Shown in pieces: positions 1 through 10,517 of a stretch of DNA of 64,000 nt (its first letter is position 1; each line of letters opens with the position of its first letter). The position numbers and the translations under genes were made by a program. The notes under the pieces are model-generated. The model made no database searches. It was not told the origin of the DNA and saw only the letters and a list, made by a program, of their open reading frames with translations. The DNA is taken from positions 149,554,505 through 149,618,504 of the forward strand of contig NC_081555.1 of assembly GCF_963082655.1 (NCBI RefSeq), in the 5' to 3' direction. Source of the stretch: Stomoxys calcitrans. Its lineage: Eukaryota; Arthropoda; Insecta; Diptera; Muscidae.

Positions 1-100
1 TCTGCCGAAATTAATGTCTTATTGTAACCTTTTGTAACCAGTTTAGTTGACAATTTCAGTCCATAAATACCAATTTCGGTCCTATTTCATAAATATTGTA
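1..100. other. Unassigned window edge
   Basis: AT-rich sequence with no coding or repeat signature that I can recognise. It precedes the 3' end of a DINE-like fragment. Confidence 0.4.
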
Positions 101-300
101 ACTAGTAAAACTGCGTTAAGCTCGGTCAGGCCAAACTTTGGATACCTACAACCTGGGGTATATATGTAAACCACCTTTCGTCAAAATCCGCTGAAAAATA
201 CATACCTTATGCCCCACAGGAGGACAATAAATGCGCCTTTTATGGGCCCAAAATCCTTAAATCGAAAATCGGTCTATATGACAGCTATATGATTCGATTC
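101..300 (-). mobile_element. DINE-like family B fragment, 3' end
   Basis: The left end reads agtaaaactgcgttaagctcgg followed by tcaggcc, the family B 3' terminus seen in reverse, then a terminal-repeat remnant (ggtatatatgtaaacc). One body unit follows (aaatgcgccttttatgggccc, tcggtctatatgacagctat). The 5' half is missing, so the copy is truncated. 301-407 is unassigned apart from a short degenerate cctaaccctacc run. Confidence 0.65.
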
Positions 301-407
301 CCGCCAGAAGCCTTGGTCTGTCGCTACTGTGGTATCACAATGGACTTAAAATTTTCAAAGTGAGTCTGTGAAGAACTGCCACTCACACTTACCTTACCTA
401 ACCCTAC

Positions 408-597
408 CTGTCATGTAAAACTTCTTTCAAATGAAGTGTCGCACTGTGGCATGCCGTTCGGACTCGGCTATAGAAAGGAGGCCCCATATCATTGAGCTTA
501 GACTTGAATCGGACTGCACTCATTGAGATGTGAGAAGTTTGCCCCTGTTCCTTAGTGGAATGTTCATGGGAAAAATTTGCCTTTGCATTTACACAAG
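408..597 (+). mobile_element. tRNA-derived SINE, head-truncated
   Basis: This matches the body and tail of the SINE seen complete at 63145-63450: catgtaaaacttc, gtcgcactgtggca, ccgttcggactcggctat, ttgaatcggactgc, then gtggaatgttcatggg. The tRNA-like head with A and B boxes is absent, so it could not be transcribed from its own promoter. It abuts a DINE-like family C element on the right. Confidence 0.75.
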
Positions 598-1495
598 CAA
601 TGTGGTGCAGGGTATTATAACTTAGAACATTTGTTTGTAAGACCCAGAAGGAAGAGAGATAGAGCCATAGATAAGTATACCGATCAGGATCACTTTCTGA
701 TTCGATTTGGCTATGTCTGTCTCTCTGTCTGTCCGTCTGTCCATGTCCAGATCGCAATTTTTATCCAATTATCTTCAAATTTGACAAATAAATTTTTTTG
801 GTCTAGAGATAAAGCCTATTGAAATTCAAGAAAAATCGGTTCAGATTTGCATATAGCTCTCATATATATGTTCGTCCGATTTCAACTAATATTGGTAATT
901 TGTTAACCGATTCTATCGAAATTCATCTGAAATGATTTTCTTTTCACTCCCGACCTTACTGATAAATTTCACAGAAATCGGTTCAGTTCTCGATATAGCT
1001 GCCATATATGTATATCACCCGATTTTCACTTCTAGAGCCACTGCAAGCACATTTATTGACCAATCTTACCAAAATTTTGTACAAAGCTTTCCTCGACGAT
1101 TACCACAATATCTATGCAATTTGCTTGAGATCCGTTCCGATTCATATATATGCTCGTCTTATTTTGAGAAAAAGATTTTTAAAAGAAATCGGTTCAGATT
1201 TAGACAAAGCTGTCGCATATGTATATCGCCCGATATACATAAGCTACAACGCTTCCGCTTCCTCGACGACTATCGGTTCAGATTTTGGGTAATTTGCAAT
1301 AATGTTGTCATTTGTCAACAGCAGTTTTACCGCTTGTACTTTTTTGCTTGAAATTTGATACGGATTGTTTAATCGACCATCTAAAAACATTCACCAAGGT
1401 CCATCAAAATTGGTTCAAAATTTATACCTTTAGGGTTGGTTTAGATGATTATACTGTCGCCACCGCCTTACTTTTGCCTTTCCTTACTGGTTTAT
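598..1495 (+). mobile_element. DINE-like element, family C
   Basis: The 5' end is gtggtgcagggtattata. It is followed by gattcgatttggctatgtctgtc and a short (TCTG/TCCG)n tract, which is the conserved INE-1-like block. Body units repeat the pattern atcggttcagattt, tatagct, catatat, gttcgtccgattt. The 3' end is gtcgccaccgccttacttttgcc. No open reading frame is conserved across copies, so it is non-autonomous. The family assignment rests on comparison with 9106-10517 and 38761-39905 in this window. Confidence 0.7.
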
Positions 1496-2609
1496 AGCTT
1501 AAAAATATGACAAAAAGTAATAAATCCTTCATGAAAAAGAAAATAATCCAACACCAAGGGAGCAAAGTTAATTCTTCACAATGTCTTTAAAAATGAAACC
1601 CACTTGGCGCATAATTTAATTACACCAACACACTTGAGGCTTGAATGAGCCAACCACCCTTGAAGCAAGAGAGTCAGAAAAGTGGGGTTCAAGTAAGCCA
1701 ATGAAGTATTCGCGCGTTTGTGGAGCATCATCAAGGAAATCAAGTAATAATGTTGCAAAGCAAGGCATTGTAACGAATGTATAAACAGCACTACAACAAC
1801 GAACCACGAATAACCCAAGAGAGAGAGATGAGACCACACACACACACACACCCATACATCTTCTGCAAAAAAGCACTCCACTAGTCATTTCTTGTTGGGA
1901 GAACTCAAACAGAGCAATACAAAAACAACCAAAGAGATATGAAGTGTACAAGTGTTGAAATGCAACACGTTCAGCATAGTAATTAGTGTTGTTGCTATTG
2001 TTGATACTCGCCTCTTGTTTTTGTTGTGTTCCTCCACTGCGAGAAGTATTACATGGCAACGCACATCACACAGCAAAGAAATACAAACAAAAATTCCTTA
2101 GGACAGTTTCTTCTTATTCTTACGTTATGTTCTTTGCATCTTGTCTTTGTATTTGTTGTTGTTACTGTTGCTACTGCTGTTCATTTATTTTTTGCTTTTC
2201 TTTGCCGTGCGTCTTGAATGTCCGTGGTGTGAAGCATATTCGAGCATAGACGTCCCACGGTGTCAGCGACAATACATGATTTATTGAGTGCCTCTTTTTT
2301 GGCTTGTATTGCTCCAAAGTAATTCCTTGTCGGGGAATAAACAGTCTTGTCATTCTTTCCAAGGAATATGCGAGAATTTACACTTACACTGCCATGGTAG
2401 TGCATGATTGTGTATGCACAGTGATTTGGTGATGCATTTGAAACTTTCAAATTGCATTAACCTACAGGGAGTTTATACTCAGCATCATTGTTTACGTCAA
2501 AGTAATGGGGTCTCAGAATCTCAGAGATGGATCAAGAGATATGCTGTCGCAGATCAATATTTCGAGGTGTCAAATATGGAATGACTAGATTAGTTACGCG
2601 AAACTAGGG
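1496..2609. other. Non-repetitive stretch without a supported gene
   Basis: AT-rich single-copy-looking DNA with a (CA)n run near 1836-1850 and (GTT/CTG)-rich low complexity at 2150-2190. A minus-strand open frame (2059-1616) ends in 50 protein-like residues after residue M97, but it starts in low-complexity sequence and has no recognisable domain or convincing splice context. I do not call it a gene. Confidence 0.5.
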
Positions 2610-3118
2610 GCGGTGCTCATCTTGAGCCCTTACAAGCCGCACTTTTGGTCTAATTTGGCTGAAATTTTAAATATATTACTCCATTATGACTTCAAACAAC
2701 TGCGACGACATAAACCAATCTCCCGATCTCACTTCTTGAACCCTTACAAGCCACACTTTTGGTCCAATTTGGCTGAAATTTTGCATGTGATAATCCGTTA
2801 TGCCTTCCAGCAACTGCGCCTAGTGCGGTCCAAAACGGTCTATAACCTGATATAGCTCCCATATAAACCGATCTCCCGATTTGATTGCGTGCCCTTATAA
2901 GACGCCATTTTTGTCCAATTTGGCTAAAATTTTGCGTTTAGTGTTTGATTATGATTTCCAATAACTGTGCCATGTGGGGTCTGAATCGGTTCATAATTTG
3001 ATACAGCTCCCATATTAACCGATCTCCCGATTTTGCTTCTTGAGCCCCCACAAGGTGCAATTCTTATCCTAATGAACTGAGATATTACACAATGACTTCT
3101 ACAATGTTGAACATTCAT
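2610..3118 (+). mobile_element. DINE-like family A fragment, decayed
   Basis: There are three to four diverged units of the type ttgagcccttacaag, tccaatttggctgaaatttt, ataaaccgatctcccgatt. No terminal repeats remain. It is joined to an opposite-strand family B fragment. Confidence 0.65.
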
Positions 3119-3582
3119 AGACCTTAAGACGAGAGATCGGTCTATATTTCAACTAGATCTTAATCTGGACCGATTTGGGTCGCATTAAACAAGGATCTTC
3201 ACAGACCTTACATAACTCCCTGTCCTAAATTTTATCAAAATTTGACTATAAATGTGTTTTTTATGGGCCCAAGTCCTCAAATCAAGAGATCGGTCTATAT
3301 AGCAGCTATATCTTAATCTGGACCGATATATGCCACACTGAAGAAGGATGTCGAAAGGCCGAACACATCTCACTGTCCTCAATTTCAGCGCAATCGGATA
3401 TTAAATGTGGCTTTACTCGGCATTAGGCCTTAAATCGTCAGATCGGTCTATACTGGGGCTATATCAAGATATAGTCCGATATAGCCCATTGTTGAACTAA
3501 ACCTTCCTATCGATAGAAAAAGAATCTGTGTGAAAAGTTTAGCTCAATATCTTTATTTTAAAAGACTTTAGTGTGGCTTCAA
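3119..3582 (-). mobile_element. DINE-like family B fragment
   Basis: Units carry gagatcggtctatat, tcaaaatttgactataaatg and agcccattgttgaactaaacc. The right edge (agctcaatatctttat, then gtgtggcttcaacagacaga) is the family B segment that normally precedes a short GACA/GACG tract. Here that tract has expanded into the next feature. Confidence 0.7.
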
Positions 3583-4131
3583 CAGACAGACGGACAGACG
3601 GTCAGACGGGCGCACGGACATGCGGATGGATAGATGGACGGACAGACGAATAGATAGACGGACGGAGAGACAGACAGACGGACGGAGAGACAGACAGACG
3701 GACGGACAGACAGACAGACAGACAGACGTACGGACGGACAGACGGACAGGCAGACAGACAGACAGACAGACGGACGGACAGACGGATGGACAGACGGACA
3801 GATAGACAGACGGATGTACGGACGAACGGACGGGCAGACGGACGGACAGACGGTCGGACAGACGTATGGACGGACAAACGGATGGACAGATGGTCAGACA
3901 GACGGACGGACAGACAGACGGACAGACAGACGGACAGACAGACGGACAGACAGACGGACGGACAGACAGTCAGACGGGCGGACGGCCACTCGGACGGGCA
4001 GACGGACGGATAGACGGACGGACAGACGGACAGACAGACAGACAGACGGACGGACAGAGGGAAGGACAGACGGACGGACAAACGGACGGACAGACGGACG
4101 ACCGGCCAGACGGACAGACAGGCGGTCGGAC
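3583..4131. repeat. (GACA/GACG)n tetranucleotide array
   Basis: About 550 bp of gacagacggacg-type tetranucleotides with scattered substitutions. Both flanks are DINE-like family B sequence: on the left cttcaacagacaga, on the right cattgttaaatcgtcttctag, a variant of catgtctagatcgtcttag. The array is therefore an expansion of the element's own internal microsatellite. It lacks stop codons on both strands and yields long spurious frames of (V/C)(L/P)SV type. Confidence 0.9.
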
Positions 4132-4164
4132 ATTGTTAAATCGTCTTCTAGATTTTATGCCCCC

Positions 4165-5293
4165 ATCCATTAGTTCCATTTTCCAAAGTTTCACAATAGA
4201 GAAGTTTTGCAATCAAATATCTCAATTTTCTTAAAATTTAACAATTCTTTTTAACCAAATCACAATCAGATTGTGCATCTTCATACAAGCAACAAAGTTA
4301 AAAAGAAACCTTAATTCCCAGCACTACAGATTATTCGGGTGGCTGTATGTGTGTGTGCATGTGTATATGCGTTTTCTTTGTTGGTTTGAATGAATATTCC
4401 GTGCTGTTTAAGATGGTGTGTAATGTGCGAGTATGTATGTGAATGCTTTGGGTTACAGCAAGAGTGTGGTATACCCCAGAGTTTTGGTTAGCAATTTAGC
4501 AAAACGTTTTTGGTGGGTTGGCATCTACAATTCCATCTCTGTAGCCATTCTTCTCATTGTGGTTTTGATATGCTACACTACTCTCAGCCCCATCCAATCC
4601 TCACTGCCATGACGTTTGCTTTGGGGTAAAGGGGAGCAAAAGGCGTAAAGGCGTTAGCATAGAGGGGTGAACCCACCAAGATTTAATCTTTTGCATCTTT
4701 CAGTTGTTGTAGTTCCAACTTGGTGATTTTTCCCTCAGATTTCTCTTATGATTTTATATAAATTAGTTATTTCTCATTTGTGTGTGGGAGTGAGCGAGAG
4801 AGTGTAATAGTGCGGTAAATGTAGTTGTATGCCAAATGATTGTGCATGTGAGTGTGTGTGGCTGTTGTGTCTTAGGATTTTTTCCCAAACCTCATTCTAT
4901 TAAATTAGAAACTGATAAGATTTCCTTTCTTTGCTAATTTTATTACATTTATATCAGATTGCCATCATTGCACCCAGAGATTTAATATAAATCCTTGGTA
5001 TAGGATGAATCAACGAACCAATGAGGATGATCGGGAAGTTGAATGAATGTGAGGATAAAACATAGAAGAAAAAAAAATTAAACGAATCAAATGTAATGAA
5101 ATCAATGAAAGGAAATTAAATTGCGAACACACCATTTAAATACAATGTATGGTATAAAGCAAAAGGAAAAAGAGGTTAAAATGTTCAAATAGTTTAAAGT
5201 TAATAAAAGTACAAAAGTCATTAAGCCAGAAGTGAATTTTAAAAGTGGATCATTCGGCAAAGGAATGAGCTAAAACAATCGTGGGAAATAAGT
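4165..5293. other. Non-repetitive AT-rich stretch, no gene seen
   Basis: Contains TG-rich low complexity (4340-4450, 4780-4870) and A-rich segments (5060-5220). I see no exon with plausible splice sites, no RNA gene and no known repeat. Confidence 0.5.
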
Positions 5294-5295
5294 CT

Positions 5296-5780
<485 letters not shown>

Positions 5781-5815
5781 AAATGGACATACAGGCGGGC
5801 AAACAGATAGAGAAG

Positions 5816-5985
5816 CAGAAAAACAGAAGGGCTGGCAGACATATATGACTTAATCGAATCAGCAAGTGATTCTCATCGATCCATAATCCATTGAAAGCTT
5901 CATCGCTTCTCCTTTTGGGTGTTGCAAACAACTTCACAAAATTTTAATACCCTGCACTGTAGTGATTTAAGGTATACAAATTTTA
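5816..5985 (-). mobile_element. DINE-like family C fragment, 5' terminus
   Basis: gacttaatcgaatcagcaag, tgattct and catcgatccataatccattg match 10372-10430. It ends in the terminal-repeat remnant taataccctgcactgtagtg. The body to the left has been replaced by the tetranucleotide array. Confidence 0.65.
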
Positions 5986-6042
5986 CCATCAAAATAGCGC
6001 TAGCTACAAAAATTCAATAAAATTTCACTATTTTATACCCCA

Positions 6043-6945
6043 ACAAGTAAAAACGTGCTAAGATCGGTCGGGCCGAATATTGAGGACCCACCACAATAAA
6101 TTCCGATTAAAATTTACCCTTATATAATGAGTTTAAATTTGAATTAATTTGTAGCAATCAAATCGGGAATTGAATGGCTACCATGACATCAAGAAGTCAT
6201 ATTGGGGTTATCGGTATATAGGGGGGCCTATATCAATATATGGACCGATTGGGATAAAACTTGCCATAGATGTTGTGAGTCATTAGATAGGTTTTAGTAA
6301 CAAATGTCAGCCAAATGGGATGAAAATTGAGGCTTCTAAGACATCAAGAAGTCAAATCGGGGGATCGGTTTATATGGGGGCTACAGCATTTTATAGACCA
6401 ACTAGGATCGAACTTGGCATGGATATTGGAAGTCATAACACAAGTTTTGGTTCCAAATATCAGCCAAATCTGGTGAAAATTGAGGCTTCTAAGCCACCAG
6501 GAAGTCAAATCCGGTGATCGGTTTATTTGGGGGCTATATATGTTTATCGACCGCTTCGGATCATACTTCGCATGAATGGTGAAAGTCACAAAACTAGTGT
6601 TTGTTCCAAAGTTCAGCCATATCCGATGAAAATTGAGTCTCCTAGGGTCTCAAGAAATCAAATCGGGAGATCGGTTTAAATGGGAGCTATGTCTAATTCT
6701 GAATCGAAATGACCCTTTTGCAATCCCCAACGACCTGCATCAATAGCTAGCAATAGGGGCTAGCTTTACGCGTTCGACCGCTATCGTGATTTCGACAGAT
6801 GGATGGACGAGCGGACATGGCTAGATCGACTCAGAACGTCGGGACGATCAAGAATATATATGCTTTATGGGTTCTTAGACTAATATTACAAACGGAATGA
6901 CTAGATTAGTATACTCCCATCCTGTGGCGGTTGGTATAAAAATAA
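6043..6945 (-). mobile_element. DINE-like element, family E
   Basis: The 3' end in reverse is acaagtaaaaacgtgctaag with hairpin remnant gatcggtcgggccgaat. The 5' end at right has cgacagatggatggacgagc, gacatggctagatcgactc and atcaagaatatatatgcttt, closing with cccatcctgtggcggttggt. Internal units have their (g)atcggt landmark at 6210, 6363, 6516 and 6669, a period of exactly 153 bp. No coding capacity. Confidence 0.75.
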
Positions 6946-8300
6946 TTCATATCGCACAATGCATTTTTGTTCAAGTTTAGCCGATTGGGCTGAAATGTTG
7001 CACTTTGACTTCTGTTACGATTTTTATATCCTCCAACATAGGATGGGGGTATACTAATTTCGTCATTCTGTTTGTAACTCCTCGAAATTTTCGTCTTAGA
7101 CCCCATAAAGTATATATATCCTTGATCGTCATTATATTTTAAGTCGATTTAGCCATGTCCGTCCGTCTTTCCGGCCGTCCGTCTCTCTGTCGAAAGCAAG
7201 CTAACTTTCGAAGCAGTAAACCTATCCGCTTGAAATTTTGCACAAATACTTGTTATAAGTGTAGGTCGGTTGGGATTGTAAATGGGCTATATCGGTCCAT
7301 GTTTTGATATAGCTGCCATATAAACCGATCTGGGATCTTGACTTCTTGAGCCACTAGAGGACCCAATTCTTATCCGATTTTTGTTTTCTTATCCGGCTGA
7401 AATTTGGCATGAGGGGTTTTGTTATGACTTCTAACTATGCAAAATATGGTTCAAATCGGTCTATAACCTGATATAACTGTCATATAAACCGATCTGGGAT
7501 CTTGACTTCTTGAGCCTCGGGAGGGCGTAATTATTATCCGATTTGGCTGAAATTTTGTACAACGGCTTCTCCCATGACCCATAGACTTCTACTGTGGTCT
7601 CCAACACTCAACTCAATTAGCAAAGAATTTCTTTACTTTCATCCTTTGTTTGTCTAAAAAGAGATACCAGGAAAGAACTCGACAAATGCGTTCAATGGTG
7701 GAGGGTATATAAGATTCGGCCCGGCCGAACTTAGCACGCTTTTACTTGTTAATATATGTCCCGCTTATGGTCCAAAAAGGTTCATAACCCAATATAGCTT
7801 TTATATGAACATATCTACCGTTTTGTCTTCTTGAGTCTATAGAGGGCGTTATAATTATCCAATTGGGCTGAAATCTCATGAGTTTTGTATTTTTATGACT
7901 CCCACTCATCCGTGCTTTTATTGGTACAAATCGGTCTATAACCTTATATAGCTTCCATAAGCCGATCTCGAATTTCACACCTTCAGCCTCTAGAGGGCGC
8001 AATTTTTAACCGATTGGGTGGAAAATTTGCACGTCGACATTTATTATGAGTAGTAACATATGTGCCGCTTATGGTTCAAATCGGAACATAATCGGATGTA
8101 GCTCATATATAAACCGATCTCCCGATTGGACTTTTTGATCCCCTAGATAGCTAATTTATTGTCCGATTTGACTGAAATTTTGCACGATGACTTCTGATAA
8201 CACTTCCAACATTCAAGGCAAATAAGTTCCTAATCGATCTATAACCTGATATGGCTCCCATGCAAAGCGACCTTCAAATTTATTCTTTGAATCATGACGT
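6946..8300 (+). mobile_element. DINE-like family A fragment split by another copy
   Basis: Units of cgattgggctgaaat and gacttctgttacgat lie at 6946-7020 and resume at about 7750 with atgtcccgcttatggtccaa. The complete element 7021-7749 lies between them. Neither terminal repeat of this outer copy is clear. Confidence 0.6.
7021..7749 (+). mobile_element. DINE-like element, family A, short complete copy
   Basis: The 5' end is tttttatatcctccaacata. The conserved block follows: cataaagtatatatatcctt, gatttagccatgtccgtccg and a short (TCCG)n. Only two body units remain. The 3' end has atggtggagggtatataaga, the hairpin ttcggcccggccgaa and cttagcacgcttttacttg. This short copy shows the whole architecture: subterminal inverted repeats, microsatellite, tandem units and 3' hairpin. 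Confidence 0.8.
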
Positions 8301-8330
8301 GGGCTATCTTATTTTCTTCTGAATACTTAC

Positions 8331-8442
8331 CTTGATGGCGAGGCAGGAGTAAAAATGTTTCAAAGAAAATATGTCACATTTGTCGACGGGTTGCACTAAG
8401 GGTGACAAATTGAGTGGATATGTCAAGAACTCCATCGCAAAA
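8331..8442 (-). CDS. Possible internal exon of an unidentified gene
   Basis: On the minus strand a pyrimidine-rich tract ending in tttttgtctcag precedes 112 bp that stay open in one frame (one leading base, then FAMEFLTYP through FYSCLAIK). A textbook donor, aag|gtaagt, follows at 8330/8331. The product is not recognised. Phase is incompatible with direct splicing from the RING exon at 8831-8999. It may belong to a separate gene whose other exons lie outside the recognisable sequence, or be a chance splice-like arrangement. Confidence 0.3.
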
Positions 8443-8668
8443 CTGAGACAAAAAGGAATTGTTAAACATAAATGTGTTGAGCGTGTAAAATTTACCACCA
8501 CGTAGCCAGTTAGAGGTTAATCTTTAATTTCCATACAAATTTTTAGGGTCCTTGTCATTGCGTACTTGACATAGTCTTCAAAATTTAAAACTAATATAAT
8601 AGGCATGTAAAAAAGGGCATTTCAAATCTTTTATGAACAATTTTAATCATCACTCTGGTTTGCCGTTT

Positions 8669-8999
8669 TTAGTTGCCACCAGCCTCTTCGATACTGGAGT
8701 TGGAGTCTGAAATGCAAAAATTATTAACAACAATTTTTTAACCAATTTTTTTAAATCCACAATGAAAAATATTTGCATCAACTCTTGGGTCAACTCCTGG
8801 GTCACATAGTTTGACTAACCTTTCAATTACCGTTAACTCCACCGCATCTTGGACATTCTTTGGGCCGAACATATCCAACATGCCACAAATATTTTCCCAC
8901 ACACGATTCACAAATTGAATGGCCACATGGCCAAGGGTGAGGTGATTGCTTTCGCTGCAAACATATGGCACAAGGATAATCCATTTGGTGATGTGACAT
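8669..8999 (-). CDS. Small RING-finger protein, two exons (probable)
   Basis: Exon 1 is 8999-8831. It starts at an ATG in a good context (gctaaaatgtca) and encodes a C3HC4 RING: C10-x2-C13-x11-C25-x-H27-x2-C30-x2-C33-x15-C49-x2-C52. A donor (aacg|gtaatt) and an acceptor (tttttgcatttcag) define a 124-bp intron at 8830-8707. Exon 2, 8706-8669, continues in frame with DSNSSIEEAGGN and a stop, giving 68 residues. An attaaa signal lies downstream at about 8523-8528. RING domains usually bind two zinc ions and act in E3 ubiquitin ligases, but here almost nothing lies outside the domain, so a partner or adaptor role is equally possible. Further 5' exons beyond the DINE element starting at 9106 cannot be excluded, and the frame does stay open upstream to a Met at 9089. 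The island is free of repeats. Function is inference; the motif and splice signals are seen directly. Confidence 0.6.
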
Positions 9000-9105
9000 T
9001 TTAGCAAGAGCAAAAAAATTTTCAATTATTAAAAATTTTAACAACAAATTTAAATTTTTTTTTGTCTGACAATGTTGATGTATTTTCAAAAGTTATCTCA
9101 TATAT

Positions 9106-10517
9106 AAACCAGTAAGGAAAGGCAAAAGTCGGGCGGTGCCGACTATATAATACCCTACACCACCAAGTGCATGCAGTACCTTTTATATGTAGAACTTATC
9201 TCGAAATCTAGTCAGATTTTAATTTGGATACCAATTGAAATAGCAATTTGGGACCTTGAAAGATTTTCCTACCATAGGACAAAAGATTTGGATTTCCACA
9301 TCTTTAAAAGGCCAACTCGAATAAAAGATTATATGGGAGTTATATCGAAACCTGTGCCAATTTTAATGACACATATTGGGACATGAAATAGAACATTTCA
9401 CGTCCTATATTGTAGAGAAGTGACCAAAGTCCAAATCGGATGAAATATACACTTTGGACCTATATCTAAAATAAGACTAATTTTAATGAAATTTTGCGCA
9501 AGTATTGTTGGAACGTCAATTTAAACATCTCGTGTAAAATCGGGCGAAAATTGTGGATTCTACAGCCTTAAAAAGCCAAATCGGATGAAAGATATATATG
9601 GGAGCTATATCTAAATCTGCACCGATTTTTATGAAATATTGCACATACATTGAGACTTCACAAAAACGACTACACGCCAAATTTGGTAAAGATCGGACCA
9701 AAATTGTGGCTTCTACAGCCTTAATAGTTCAAATCGGATGAAAGATATATATGGGAGCTATATCCAAATCTGAACCGATTTTTATGAAATTTTTCAGACA
9801 TATTAAGTACCGTACTAAAACAGTCCGTGCCAAATTTTGTGCAGATCGGTTGAAAATTTTAGCTACTACGGCCATTTAAGTGCAAATCGGCCGATACATA
9901 TATATGGGAGCTATATCTAAATGTGGACCGATTTTTATGAAATTTTGCACACATATAAAGACGTCAAATAAAACATCCCATGCCAAATTTTGTAGAGATA
10001 GGTAAAAAATTGTGGCTTCTACAGCCTTAAACGGTCATATCGGATGAAAGATATATATGGGAGCTATATCTAAATCTGGACCGATTTTCATGAAATTTTC
10101 CACACATATTAGGACGTCAAATAAAACACCTCGTGCAAAATATTTTAAAGGTCGGACTAAAACTGTGGCTTGTACAGCCATTAAAGTCCATGTCGGATGA
10201 AAGATATATATGGGAGCTATATCTAAATCTGAACCAATTTTTTTCGAAATCAACAGCGTTTGTCCTTGGGCCAAAAAAGTGACATGTGCAAAATTTCGTG
10301 ACAATCGGACAACAAATACGACCTGCAGTTTGATTACAAGAATACATGAACTCACAGACAGATAGACGGACATGGCTAAATCGAATCAGAAAGTGATTCT
10401 GAGTTGATCGATACACTTATCAATGGGTCTAGCTCTTCTCCTTCTTAGCATTGCAAACAAATGCACAAATATATAATACCCTGTACCACAGTGGCGGTGC
10501 AGGGTATAAAAATCAAT
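9106..10517 (-). mobile_element. DINE-like element, family C
   Basis: The 3' end in reverse carries a hairpin at 9127-9144 (agtcgg, loop gcggtg, ccgact) beside taataccctacaccacc. The 5' end has a short (GACA) tract, catggctaaatcgaatcaga and gtggcggtgcagggtata. The landmark gggagc occurs at 9600, 9753, 9906, 10059 and 10212, every 153 bp exactly. There is no coding potential. Confidence 0.8.

Noticed and set aside
1616..2059. 147-residue minus-strand frame with a protein-like end (LLDFLDDAPQTREYFIGLLE)
   Set aside because: The N-terminal half is low complexity, no domain is recognised, and there is no convincing splice or promoter context. Conservation in other flies would change this.
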